Below are positions 8,607 to 15,270 of a DNA stretch of 22,879 bases, piece by piece (the stretch's first letter is position 1; every line of letters begins with the position of its first letter). Origin of the DNA: Mobilicoccus sp032100225 (GTDB lineage: Bacteria > Actinomycetota > Actinomycetes > Actinomycetales > Dermatophilaceae); contig DAMDJY010000039.1 of assembly GCA_032100225.1 (NCBI GenBank), forward strand, positions 1-22,879. The letters run 5' to 3'. The position numbers and the translations under genes were made by a program. The notes under the pieces are model-generated. The model did not search any database and was not told the DNA's origin. It worked only from the letters and a program-made list of their open reading frames with translations.

Positions 8607-8669
8607 GCCGATGGCGCTCCTGCGCAGCGCGTGCTCTGCTTCTCCCCTCACTGACGAAGGAATCCTTTC

Positions 8670-11291
8670 GTGACCGATATGACACCGATCGAGACCGACC
8701 GTATCGAGCCGGTCGATCTCAATGCCGAGATGCAGCGGAGCTATATCGAGTACGCGATGAGTGTCATCGTGAGTCGTGCGCTCCCCGATGTGCGTGACGG
8801 GTTGAAGCCGGTGCACCGCCGCATCGTGTATGCGATGTACGACGGCGGGTTCCGTCCGGATCGTGGGTACAACAAGTGCGCGCGTGTCGTCGGTGACGTG
8901 ATGGCGCAGTATCACCCGCACGGTGACTCGGCGATCTATGACGCGTTGGCGCGTCTGGTGCAGCCGTGGAACATGCGGTACCCGTTGATCGACGGGCAGG
9001 GCAACTTCGGTAACGCCGGCGACGACGGCGCGGCCGCGAGCCGGTACACCGAGTGCAAGATGATGCCGCTGGCCATGGAGATGGTGCGCGACATCCGCGA
9101 GGGCACCGTCGACTTCAAGGACAACTACGACGGCAAGAACAAGGAACCCACGGTCCTGCCGTCGAGGTTCCCCAACCTGCTGGTCAACGGCAGCTCGGGT
9201 ATCGCGGTCGGTATGGCGACGCAGATCCCGCCGCACAACCTGCGGGAGGTGGCCGAGGCCGCCAAGTGGGTCATGGATCACGCCGATGCCTCCAAGGAGG
9301 AGCAGCTCGAGGCGTGCCTGCGCATCATCAAGGGTCCGGACTTTCCGACGGCCGGCCTCATCATGGGTCGCAAGGGCATCGAGGACGCCTACCGCACGGG
9401 TCGTGGCTCGATCCAGATGCGGGCGCGGGTCGCGGTGGAGGAACTCCACGGACGTACCTGCCTGGTCGTCACCGAGCTGCCGTACCAGGTGAACCCCGAC
9501 ACGCTGGCCAAGAAGATCGCGGAGCTGGCCAAGGAAGGGCGCCTCGCGGGCATCGCCGACATCAACGACGAGACGTCGGGTCGAACCGGTCAGCGCCTGG
9601 TCATCGTGCTCAAGCGTGACGCCGTGGCCAAGGTCGTGCTCAACAACCTGTACAAGCACACGGCGTTGCAGACGAGTTTCGGCGCCAACATGATCGCCCT
9701 GGTCGACGAGGTGCCCCGCACGCTGCCGATCAGCGCGTTCGTGCGGCACTGGGTCGAGCACCAGATCGAGGTCATCCGTCGTCGCACGGAGTACCGCCTG
9801 GCCAAGGCCGAGCGTGACATCCACCTGCTGCGTGGGTACCTCAAGGCCCTCGACATGCTCGACGAGGTCATCGCGCTGATCCGCCGGTCGGCCTCGGCCG
9901 ATGTGGCGCGTACGGGCCTCATGGAGCTGCTCGGTGTGGACGAGGTGCAGGCCACGGCCATCCTCGACATGCAGTTGCGGCGCCTGGCCGCGATGGAGCG
10001 TCAACGCATCATCGAGGAGCACGACGCCCTCGAGGCGATGATCATCGACTACCAGGACATCCTCGCCAAGCCCGAGCGCCAGCGCGCGATCGTGGCCGAG
10101 GAACTCGACGACATCGTCGAGCGCTATGGGGACGACCGTCGCACCGAGATCGTGCCGTTCGACGGTGAGGTCGCGATGGAGGACCTCATCCCGCGCGAGC
10201 AGGTCGTCGTCACGATCACCCGCGGCGGCTACGCCAAGCGCACCCGCGTCGAGGAGTACCGCAGCCAGCACCGCGGCGGCAAGGGCGTGCGTGGCGCGCA
10301 GCTGCGTGGTGAGGACGTGGTGGAGCAGTTCTTCGTCACCACGACGCACCACTGGTTGTTGTTCTTCACCAACCTGGGCCGGGTGTATCGGGCCAAGGGG
10401 TACGAGATCCCCGAGGGCGGTCGCGACAGTCGTGGCCAGCACGTCGCCAACCTCATGGCCTTCCAGCCGGACGAGCACATCGCGGGCGTGCTCGCCATCG
10501 CGAACTACGACGAGCAGCCGTATCTCGTCCTCGCGACGCGACGCGGCCTGGTCAAGAAGACCCGCCTGACGGACTTCGACTCCCCCCGCAGCGGTGGCCT
10601 CATCGCGGTCAACCTGCGTGATGGTGACGAGCTCGTCGGCGCTCGCGTGTGTTCCGCCGAGGACGACCTGCTGCTCGTCTCCCGCAAGGGTCAGTCGACG
10701 CGGTTCAACGCGGCCGACGACGTGCTGCGGCCGATGGGTCGTGCGACGAGCGGTGTCACCGGTATGAAGTTCCGTGACGGCGACGAACTCCTCGCCCTGT
10801 GCCTCGTGCGTGACGGTGAGAACCCGGACGTGTTCGTCGTGTTCGAGAACGGCTTGGCCAAGCGCACCCCGTCGTCGGACTACCCGACCAAGGGTCGCGC
10901 CGGACTCGGTGTGCGCGTCGCGGCGATCAGTGACCGCGGAGGTGACCTCGTCGGCGCTCTCATCGTCGAGGAGGGCGACGAGGTCATGGTCGTCATGGAG
11001 AAGGGCAAGGTCGTGCGCTCCCGTGTCGACGAGGTGCGTCGCACGGGCCGCAACACGATGGGTGTGCAGTTCGCCAAGCCCGACCGCGGTGACGCGATCG
11101 TCAAGGTGGCGCGCAACCCCGAACAGGAGGCGGCCGACGCCGTCGAGGGCGCCGACGGTATTCTCGAGGACGACGAGGCCGGTAGTGAGGTCGAGGTGAC
11201 CGGGGAAACCGCTGATGCAGTACCTTCGGACGAGGGTGCCGCTCAGGTGGACCCGGCCGCAGGTGACGACGAGCCCGGAGGTCTGAGTTGA
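8670..11291 (+). CDS. gyrA: DNA gyrase subunit A
   Basis: GyrA provides the DNA cleavage/religation core and the DNA-wrapping C-terminal domain. In this 873-residue protein the catalytic tyrosine is Tyr126 (AASRYTE), and the quinolone-resistance region reads HPHGDSAIYD (82-91), with Ser87 and Asp91 at the positions equivalent to E. coli Ser83 and Asp87. The GyrA box is QHRGGKG (533-539), a close match to the canonical QRRGGKG. The C-terminus is a beta-pinwheel followed by an acidic tail of about 50 residues. GTG 8670 has GAAGGA (8656-8661) 8 nt upstream. The stop overlaps the TTG start of the next gene. Confidence 0.97.
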   Translation: MTDMTPIETDRIEPVDLNAEMQRSYIEYAMSVIVSRALPDVRDGLKPVHRRIVYAMYDGGFRPDRGYNKCARVVGDVMAQYHPHGDSAIYDALARLVQPWNMRYPLIDGQGNFGNAGDDGAAASRYTECKMMPLAMEMVRDIREGTVDFKDNYDGKNKEPTVLPSRFPNLLVNGSSGIAVGMATQIPPHNLREVAEAAKWVMDHADASKEEQLEACLRIIKGPDFPTAGLIMGRKGIEDAYRTGRGSIQMRARVAVEELHGRTCLVVTELPYQVNPDTLAKKIAELAKEGRLAGIADINDETSGRTGQRLVIVLKRDAVAKVVLNNLYKHTALQTSFGANMIALVDEVPRTLPISAFVRHWVEHQIEVIRRRTEYRLAKAERDIHLLRGYLKALDMLDEVIALIRRSASADVARTGLMELLGVDEVQATAILDMQLRRLAAMERQRIIEEHDALEAMIIDYQDILAKPERQRAIVAEELDDIVERYGDDRRTEIVPFDGEVAMEDLIPREQVVVTITRGGYAKRTRVEEYRSQHRGGKGVRGAQLRGEDVVEQFFVTTTHHWLLFFTNLGRVYRAKGYEIPEGGRDSRGQHVANLMAFQPDEHIAGVLAIANYDEQPYLVLATRRGLVKKTRLTDFDSPRSGGLIAVNLRDGDELVGARVCSAEDDLLLVSRKGQSTRFNAADDVLRPMGRATSGVTGMKFRDGDELLALCLVRDGENPDVFVVFENGLAKRTPSSDYPTKGRAGLGVRVAAISDRGGDLVGALIVEEGDEVMVVMEKGKVVRSRVDEVRRTGRNTMGVQFAKPDRGDAIVKVARNPEQEAADAVEGADGILEDDEAGSEVEVTGETADAVPSDEGAAQVDPAAGDDEPGGLS

Positions 11292-11842
11292 GTACCGCAG
11301 GAGGTCGACCCGCAGGGTCGAAAGCGGGCACCCCGCGCACCGCACGTCCGACCGTGACGGGTCAGAGCCAGGCATCGGGACAGGGTTCGAAGGCTCCGGC
11401 CGGTCGTCCCTCACCGACGGCGCCGACGGCCTCTCAGAACCGCGTCGCTGCTTCGGAGAACCGGGGCGACGAGCCCCGCAAGGTTCGTCTGACGTTGTCG
11501 CGCGTCGATCCGTTTTCGGTCATGAAGATCTCGTTCCTGCTGTCCGTAGCCGTCACCATCGCCGGTGTCGTCGTCGTGGCGGCGCTGTGGATGATGCTGC
11601 AGGGCATGGGCGTCTTCGACACGCTGAACAAGACGTTGAACGAGTTGGCGCAGTCCACGACGGCGACCGGCGAGATCAACGTGTTGGAGATCCTGTCGTT
11701 CTGGCGGGTGCTGGCGTTGGCGTTCATCGTCGGGGTGGCCGACGTCATCCTCGTGACGGCGATCGCGACTCTCTCGGCGGTCATCTACAACATCTGTGCA
11801 GCGCTCGTCGGTGGAGTCTCCGGCACCTTCACGGACGTCTGA
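11288..11842 (+). CDS. DUF3566 membrane protein
   Basis: This belongs to the DUF3566 family (for example Rv0007 of M. tuberculosis), which is typically encoded right after gyrA in actinobacteria and whose function is not established. The 184-residue product has a disordered Ser/Thr/Pro/Gly-rich N-terminus (1-60), a basic RKVRLTLSRVDPFSVMK block (64-80), a first membrane segment (about 81-104), an extracytoplasmic part and a second membrane segment (about 141-175). TTG at 11288 is the chosen start: GGAGGT (11277-11282) lies 5 nt upstream and the TTGA overlap with the gyrA stop suggests coupled translation. This arrangement would tie its dose to gyrase expression. Confidence 0.85.
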   Translation: MSTAGGRPAGSKAGTPRTARPTVTGQSQASGQGSKAPAGRPSPTAPTASQNRVAASENRGDEPRKVRLTLSRVDPFSVMKISFLLSVAVTIAGVVVVAALWMMLQGMGVFDTLNKTLNELAQSTTATGEINVLEILSFWRVLALAFIVGVADVILVTAIATLSAVIYNICAALVGGVSGTFTDV

Positions 11843-11905
11843 CGCACGTCGCGGAGCCGCCTGCGAGCACTGCAGCACGGGACCGTCGGAGGACCGGCTC
11901 TCGTT

Positions 11906-11963
11906 TTGCTCGATCCGGTCGTCGTGCGTTAACGTTGGGAGCCGCCGCGCAGTAGGGCGGCTC
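11906..11963 (+). promoter_or_regulatory. Putative tRNA-Ile promoter and leader hairpin
   Basis: TTGCTC (11906-11911) and TAACGT (11930-11935) could form a -35/-10 pair with an 18-nt spacer; the -35 is poor. Just after it, a perfect 8-bp inverted repeat (GAGCCGCC 11939-11946, GGCGGCTC 11956-11963) ends 6 nt before the tRNA. It could form a hairpin in the 5' leader removed by RNase P. Both roles are inferred. Confidence 0.4.
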
Positions 11964-11969
11964 GCAAGC

Positions 11970-12043
11970 GGGCCTATAGCTCAGACGGTTAGAGCGCTTC
12001 CCTGATAAGGAAGAGGCCACAGGTTCAAGTCCTGTTAGGCCCA
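11970..12043 (+). tRNA. tRNA-Ile (anticodon GAT)
   Basis: A 74-nt cloverleaf: acceptor GGGCCTA pairs with TAGGCCC (12036-12042), discriminator A at 12043, anticodon stem CTTCC/GGAAG around loop CTGATAA with GAT at 12004-12006, and the TpsiC arm GTTCAAGTC is present. The CCA end is not encoded. Its location downstream of gyrA is typical of actinobacteria. Confidence 0.96.
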
Positions 12044-12051
12044 CTCGCACG

Positions 12052-12082
12052 AAAGGCCGCCCTCCTCGGAGGTCGGCCTTTT
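12052..12082 (+). terminator. Intrinsic terminator after tRNA-Ile
   Basis: AAAGGCCG (12052-12059) pairs with CGGCCTTT (12074-12081), and the inner arm CCTCC (12061-12065) pairs with GGAGG (12068-12072), closing a 2-nt loop. The stem ends in TTTT. It is a near-perfect hairpin placed 9 nt after the tRNA. Confidence 0.85.
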
Positions 12083-12253
12083 CGCTGCCCCACGCCAGCC
12101 TGTGCCGTGGCAGTGGTGCGGATGAAGATGCTGCTGGGGCGGCGTTCGTGCGGTGGCGATCACGGGTCGCCACGCCGGAGTTCGGGACGGCCCGGTCGAA
12201 CCGGTATCATCGTGGCAGTCGACGTCGAGTCGTTCGGAGGGGTGGTGCTCAGC

Positions 12254-12412
12254 ATGATGCGAATCGTCGCGCTCATGGCCGCAGCCGCAGGTGCGGTCGT
12301 GGTGGGTCAGCGGTGGCAGGCGCGTCTGGCAGAGAACGCTCTGTGGGCCGAGATCACCGATCCCGTTCCGCGCGAACGGAATCGCGAAGGCGATCTCGTC
12401 GGCGTAAGCTGA
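12254..12412 (+). CDS. DLW-39 family-type small membrane peptide
   Basis: A 52-residue product opens with a hydrophobic, Ala/Val-rich segment (MMRIVALMAAAAGAVVVGQ), followed by a short basic/acidic tail including ALWAEITDPV. This resembles the very short actinobacterial DLW-39 family, which sits between the tRNA-Ile and tRNA-Ala genes near gyrA and has no known function; the usual DLW is ALW here. The start is uncertain. ATG 12254 and ATG 12257 are in frame, but GGAGG (12236-12240) is 13 nt away, so GTG 12245 (4-nt spacing) is possible. A longer upstream extension looks non-coding. It is probably a single-pass membrane peptide. Confidence 0.65.
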   Translation: MMRIVALMAAAAGAVVVGQRWQARLAENALWAEITDPVPRERNREGDLVGVS

Positions 12413-12438
12413 CCACCCGGCGGCTCGTTCGCCGTCTC

Positions 12439-12511
12439 GGGGGCTTAACTCAGTTGGTAGAGTGCGACCTTTGCAAGGTCGAAGTCAGGGGTTCGAGTCC
12501 CCTAGCCTCCA
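12439..12511 (+). tRNA. tRNA-Ala (anticodon TGC)
   Basis: A 73-nt cloverleaf: acceptor GGGGGCT pairs with AGCCTCC (12504-12510) including one G-U pair, discriminator A at 12511, anticodon stem CGACC/GGTCG with loop TTTGCAA (TGC at 12472-12474), and the TpsiC arm GGTTCGAGTCC is present. CCA is not encoded. Mobile-element debris begins at its 3' end. Confidence 0.96.
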
Positions 12512-12941
12512 CCCCACGCACAAGGCTCGAACCCTTGCCATCGTCGATGGTTTCGGTTCGGGCCTTGTTGCTGTCTTGGGCCCAGGTGAGGGCGTTGGCG
12601 TTGATCTGGGGGTCGAGGAGCATTTCGAAGGGTCGGTTGTTCTCGACGCGGAGTTGGTCGTCTTCGTCGATGTAGATCTTGGTGAAGAAGGCTTGGTTGC
12701 AGAGGCGTCGGTTGGCGTTGTCGCAGCGTGCGTAGACGTCGGCGCAGTTGGCGAGCAGGTTGAGGGCGTCGTCGAGGTGGGCTCTGGCGTCGGCGTAGTC
12801 GCCGTGGTGCGTGTCGATGCGGCGGTTGGTCGTGTCGAGTTCGGCGAGGATGCGGTCTTGTTCTCGTTTGAGGACGGGGAGTGGGACGGCGCCGGCGTAG
12901 TGGGCTTGCATGAGCCGGTCTTGCTCTTGTTCGAGGCGGTC
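12450..12941 (-). pseudogene. C-terminal relic of a large serine recombinase
   Basis: The - strand encodes about 160 residues resembling the C-terminal zinc-ribbon/coiled-coil end of large serine recombinases: an arginine/glutamate coiled coil (DRLEQEQDRLMQAHYAG, LKREQDRILAELDTTNRRI), then the typical CNQAFFTKIYIDEDDQLRV and RPFEMLLDP. The N-terminal catalytic serine domain is absent: the frame is cut at 12941, exactly at the inverted repeat of the adjacent IS3 element. At its 3' end the frame runs on into the antisense of tRNA-Ala and stops only at 12450. Such relics usually mark a former integrative element or prophage. The tRNA overlap suggests integration near the tRNA 3' end, but no second attachment copy is visible in the window. 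Confidence 0.75.
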
Positions 12942-12987
12942 TGAAGTTCCCCCTGGAGCGTAGAGGCATCCACAATGAGGGATCGAG

Positions 12988-13278
12988 ATGCCAGAGAAGC
13001 GCAAGAAGTACGACCGGGAGTTCCGTGAGGGAGCGGTCCGGATCGTCGAGGAGACGAACAAGCCGATCGCGCAGGTCGCTCGCGATCTTGGCGTGAACGA
13101 GGGCACGCTGGGCAACTGGGTCCAACGCGCCCGTGCCGCACGCGAGGGTCATGGAGAGCTGTCCAAGGACGACTACGAGGAGCTGAAACGGCTGCGCGCC
13201 GAGGTCGCCGAGCTGCGGATGGAGCGTGATGTCCTCAAGCGATCCGTGGTCCTGTGGGTGAAGGAGGCGACGAAGTGA
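12988..13278 (+). CDS. IS3-family transposase OrfA
   Basis: A 96-residue DNA-binding subunit. It has an N-terminal helix-turn-helix (REFREGAVRIVEETNKPI, then VARDLGVNEGTLGNWV) and a C-terminal leucine-zipper-like coiled coil (LKRLRAEVAELRMERDVLKR) typical of IS3 OrfA. Its TGA stop overlaps the GTG start of orfB by 4 bp. It recognises the element ends together with OrfB. Confidence 0.9.
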   Translation: MPEKRKKYDREFREGAVRIVEETNKPIAQVARDLGVNEGTLGNWVQRARAAREGHGELSKDDYEELKRLRAEVAELRMERDVLKRSVVLWVKEATK

Positions 13279-14216
13279 GCGTGGCACGCTTCATCGCCGA
13301 CCAGAGGACCAACTACGCCGTGCCACACGCCCTTGTCTGCTCGCTGCTCGGAGTCTGCGAAGCGTGGTTCTACAAGTGGATCAAGCGCGCCGACGGTCCC
13401 GGCGCTGCCAGCGGGCTGTTCACCGACACCGACCGCCGCCGCGACACCGTCGACCGCGCGGTGCGCGTCGCGTTCAAGAACGCCAAGGGCCTGCACGGCT
13501 CACCGCGCTTGCACGCCGACCTGCGCGAGGCTGGCTGGCAGATCAGCGAGAAGACGGTCGCCGAGTCGATGCGCCGCCAAGGCCTGGTCGCCCGCGTCAT
13601 CAAGCGGCGCAGCGGCCTGACCAGGCAGGACAAGACCGCACCCAAGTTCCCGGACCTGGTGCGTCGCGACTTCACCGCGCCGGCGCCGAACTGCAAGTGG
13701 GTCGGCGACATCACCGAGATCCCCACGGCCGAGGGCAAGCTGTACCTGGCCACCGTGATCGACCTGTACTCGCGCCGGTTGCTCGGCGCGGCCACCAGTG
13801 CCCACCCCGACGCTGACCTGGCGTGCGCGGCGATCCAGATGGCCGTGACCGCTCGCGGCGGCAAGGAGGCGATCTGGCGCGAGGACGAGTGCGACCGGGT
13901 CATCTTCCACACCGACCGGGGCTCTACCTACACGGCGACCTCGTTCACCCGGCTCTGCGCCGACCTCGGGATCCGCCAGTCGATGGGCCGGGTCGGGTCG
14001 TGCTTCGACAACGCCGCCGCCGAGGCGTTCTTCTCCTCCCTGGAGTGGGAGGTCCTGTCCCGGCAGGCGTTCGACACCCGAGCCCAGGCCCGGGCCCTGG
14101 TCATCGACTGGGCCTACGGATTCTACAACCACCAACGCCGGCATAGCGCGGCTGGCATGATGTCACCGGTCAACTACGAGCAGTCCACCGCAGCGTCCGT
14201 CCCGGACGCCGCGTAG
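13275..14216 (+). CDS. IS3-family transposase OrfB (rve integrase core)
   Basis: This 313-residue DDE transposase has an N-terminal HTH_21-like region (HGSPRLHADL) and an integrase core with Asp145 (WVGDITEIPT), Asp214 (FHTDRGSTYTA) and Glu250 (FDNAAAEAFFSSLEWE), the last two separated by 35 residues as expected for IS3. GTG 13275 is chosen because AAGGAGG (13261-13267) lies 7 nt upstream and GTGA overlaps the orfA stop. The frame is -1 relative to orfA and is open from 13254, so an OrfAB frameshift fusion is possible, but no A-rich slippery site is evident. It appears intact. Confidence 0.92.
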   Translation: MSVARFIADQRTNYAVPHALVCSLLGVCEAWFYKWIKRADGPGAASGLFTDTDRRRDTVDRAVRVAFKNAKGLHGSPRLHADLREAGWQISEKTVAESMRRQGLVARVIKRRSGLTRQDKTAPKFPDLVRRDFTAPAPNCKWVGDITEIPTAEGKLYLATVIDLYSRRLLGAATSAHPDADLACAAIQMAVTARGGKEAIWREDECDRVIFHTDRGSTYTATSFTRLCADLGIRQSMGRVGSCFDNAAAEAFFSSLEWEVLSRQAFDTRAQARALVIDWAYGFYNHQRRHSAAGMMSPVNYEQSTAASVPDAA

Positions 14217-14256
14217 CCCGAAGCCCGAAGCCCTCCACGATCCGGGGGGAACCACA

Positions 14257-14344
14257 GCAGGCCCGGCTCGTCCGCGATGCGATCCCGGACCAGCCGGATC
14301 GCCCGCTCACGCAGCTCCTCGGGGTACTTCCTTGGTGCAGGCAT
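14257..14344 (-). pseudogene. Truncated OrfA of the second IS3 element
   Basis: About 29 residues survive: MPAPRKYPEELRERAIRLV and then RDRIADEPGLL, a typical N-terminus of actinobacterial IS3 OrfA proteins. Beyond that the frame enters the neighbouring IS end and stops after about 20 unrelated residues. It has a good Shine-Dalgarno but no complete helix-turn-helix, so it is non-functional. Confidence 0.7.
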
Positions 14345-14396
14345 GACTCCATCCTCCTGGGGAGATCAAGCCCTCCACACTTCCCGGGGCGATCCA
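14257..14396 (-). mobile_element. Stub of a second IS3-family element
   Basis: On the - strand, starting at 14396, comes an IS3-like terminus beginning TGGATCGCCCCGGG and ending GTGTGGAGGG. AGGAGG with an ATG 8 nt later (14344) then starts an OrfA N-terminus. The sequence is cut at 14257, exactly at the right end of the complete IS3 element, and the remainder is not found on the other side. It is best read as an older IS disrupted by the newer one and then partly deleted. Confidence 0.7.
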
Positions 14397-14565
14397 AGGA
14401 GCGCCGCTGCCAGTGCGATCAGATGTCGTCTCACACTCTCTATTCTGCCGTATCGGATAATCCGCCCGCCCGGGTCCTTGTCCTACATCGCGACCAGCCG
14501 CCTCTGCCTGTCGCATTGATGCGGTCTGGTACCGAGCTGGGCTGTCACTCCTGGACAATGGGGTC

Positions 14566-15270
14566 ATGACGGTTATGACCCATGAGCGCCAGTTGCCTCG
14601 GGTGCTGGTAGTCGACGATGAAGCGCCGTTGGCGCGGTTGGTGAGCGCCTACCTCGAACGCGACGGGTTCGCGGTCGAGGTGGCCGCGGACGGCATGGTG
14701 GCGGTGGAGTCGGTGCGGCGCTGGGACCCGGCCGTGCTGGTGTTGGACCTGGGCCTACCCGGGATGGACGGCATCGAGGTGTGTCGGACGGTGCGGAAAA
14801 TCTCGGACTGCTACATCGTCATGCTCACCGCCCGAGTGCAGGAGGCAGACCGGCTCAAGGGTCTGCTGGTCGGAGCGGATGACTACGTGACCAAACCGTT
14901 CAGCCCCAGAGAACTGGTGGCACGGGTCCGGGCGATGCTGCGCCGCCCCCGGCACAGCGCCGAGACGGTGGTCGAGGTCGGCGCGCTGAGGGTGGACGTG
15001 GCGGGGAGGGAGGTCCGCGTGGACGGTGCGCCGGTGGACCTGACCCGGATCGAGTTCGATGTGCTCGCCGCCCTGGCCACGCGGGGGCAGGTGGTGTTTA
15101 CCCGCCGGGAGCTGATCGAGGAGGTGTGGGGGCCGGACTGGGTGGGCGATGACCACCTGGTCGATGTCCACATCGGCCACGTGCGCCGAAAGCTGGGAGA
15201 CGACGCGGCCGATCCGGTGTTCATCAAGACGGTGCGCGGGGTGGGTTATCGGATGGGCGCCGGCCGGTGA
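14566..15270 (+). CDS. OmpR/PhoB-family response regulator
   Basis: This 234-residue DNA-binding regulator has a receiver domain (about 10-122) with acidic pocket Asp17/Asp18, phospho-acceptor Asp61 (VLDLGLPGMDG), Thr88 and Lys110 (KPF), and a winged-helix output domain (about 135-234) with the DLTRIEFDVLAAL, RRELIEEVWG and VDVHIGHVRRKLG stretches. ATG 14566 lies only 6 nt after GACAAT (14554-14559), and no Shine-Dalgarno is seen, so a leaderless transcript is possible; ATG 14575 and 14581-region starts cannot be excluded. Its stop overlaps the kinase start (GTGA). From the neighbours I infer it controls metal-response genes downstream; the regulon is not shown by sequence. Confidence 0.93.
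   Translation: MTVMTHERQLPRVLVVDDEAPLARLVSAYLERDGFAVEVAADGMVAVESVRRWDPAVLVLDLGLPGMDGIEVCRTVRKISDCYIVMLTARVQEADRLKGLLVGADDYVTKPFSPRELVARVRAMLRRPRHSAETVVEVGALRVDVAGREVRVDGAPVDLTRIEFDVLAALATRGQVVFTRRELIEEVWGPDWVGDDHLVDVHIGHVRRKLGDDAADPVFIKTVRGVGYRMGAGR

Larger units (their letters stand above)
12942..14256 (+). mobile_element. IS3-family insertion sequence (complete)
   Basis: This 1315-bp element is bounded by terminal inverted repeats at 12942-12966 and 14232-14256 that match in 20 of 25 positions; both ends carry the TG...CA of IS3 elements. It encodes orfA and orfB with all three catalytic DDE residues. No direct target repeat is seen: the left flank ends GTC, the right begins GCA. The left flank is the serine recombinase relic and the right flank a second IS3 stub, so the ends probably come from different original neighbours. 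Confidence 0.85.

Noticed and set aside
7200..11414. Open frame of about 1,400 codons antisense to gyrB/gyrA
   Set aside because: It exactly mirrors the coding strand of gyrA and part of gyrB, is extremely His/Arg/Asp/Val-rich, and shows no domain; a codon-bias artefact.
12462..12944. Val/Gly-rich + strand frame antisense to the recombinase relic
   Set aside because: It begins inside tRNA-Ala and is low-complexity; the - strand shows clear recombinase residues.
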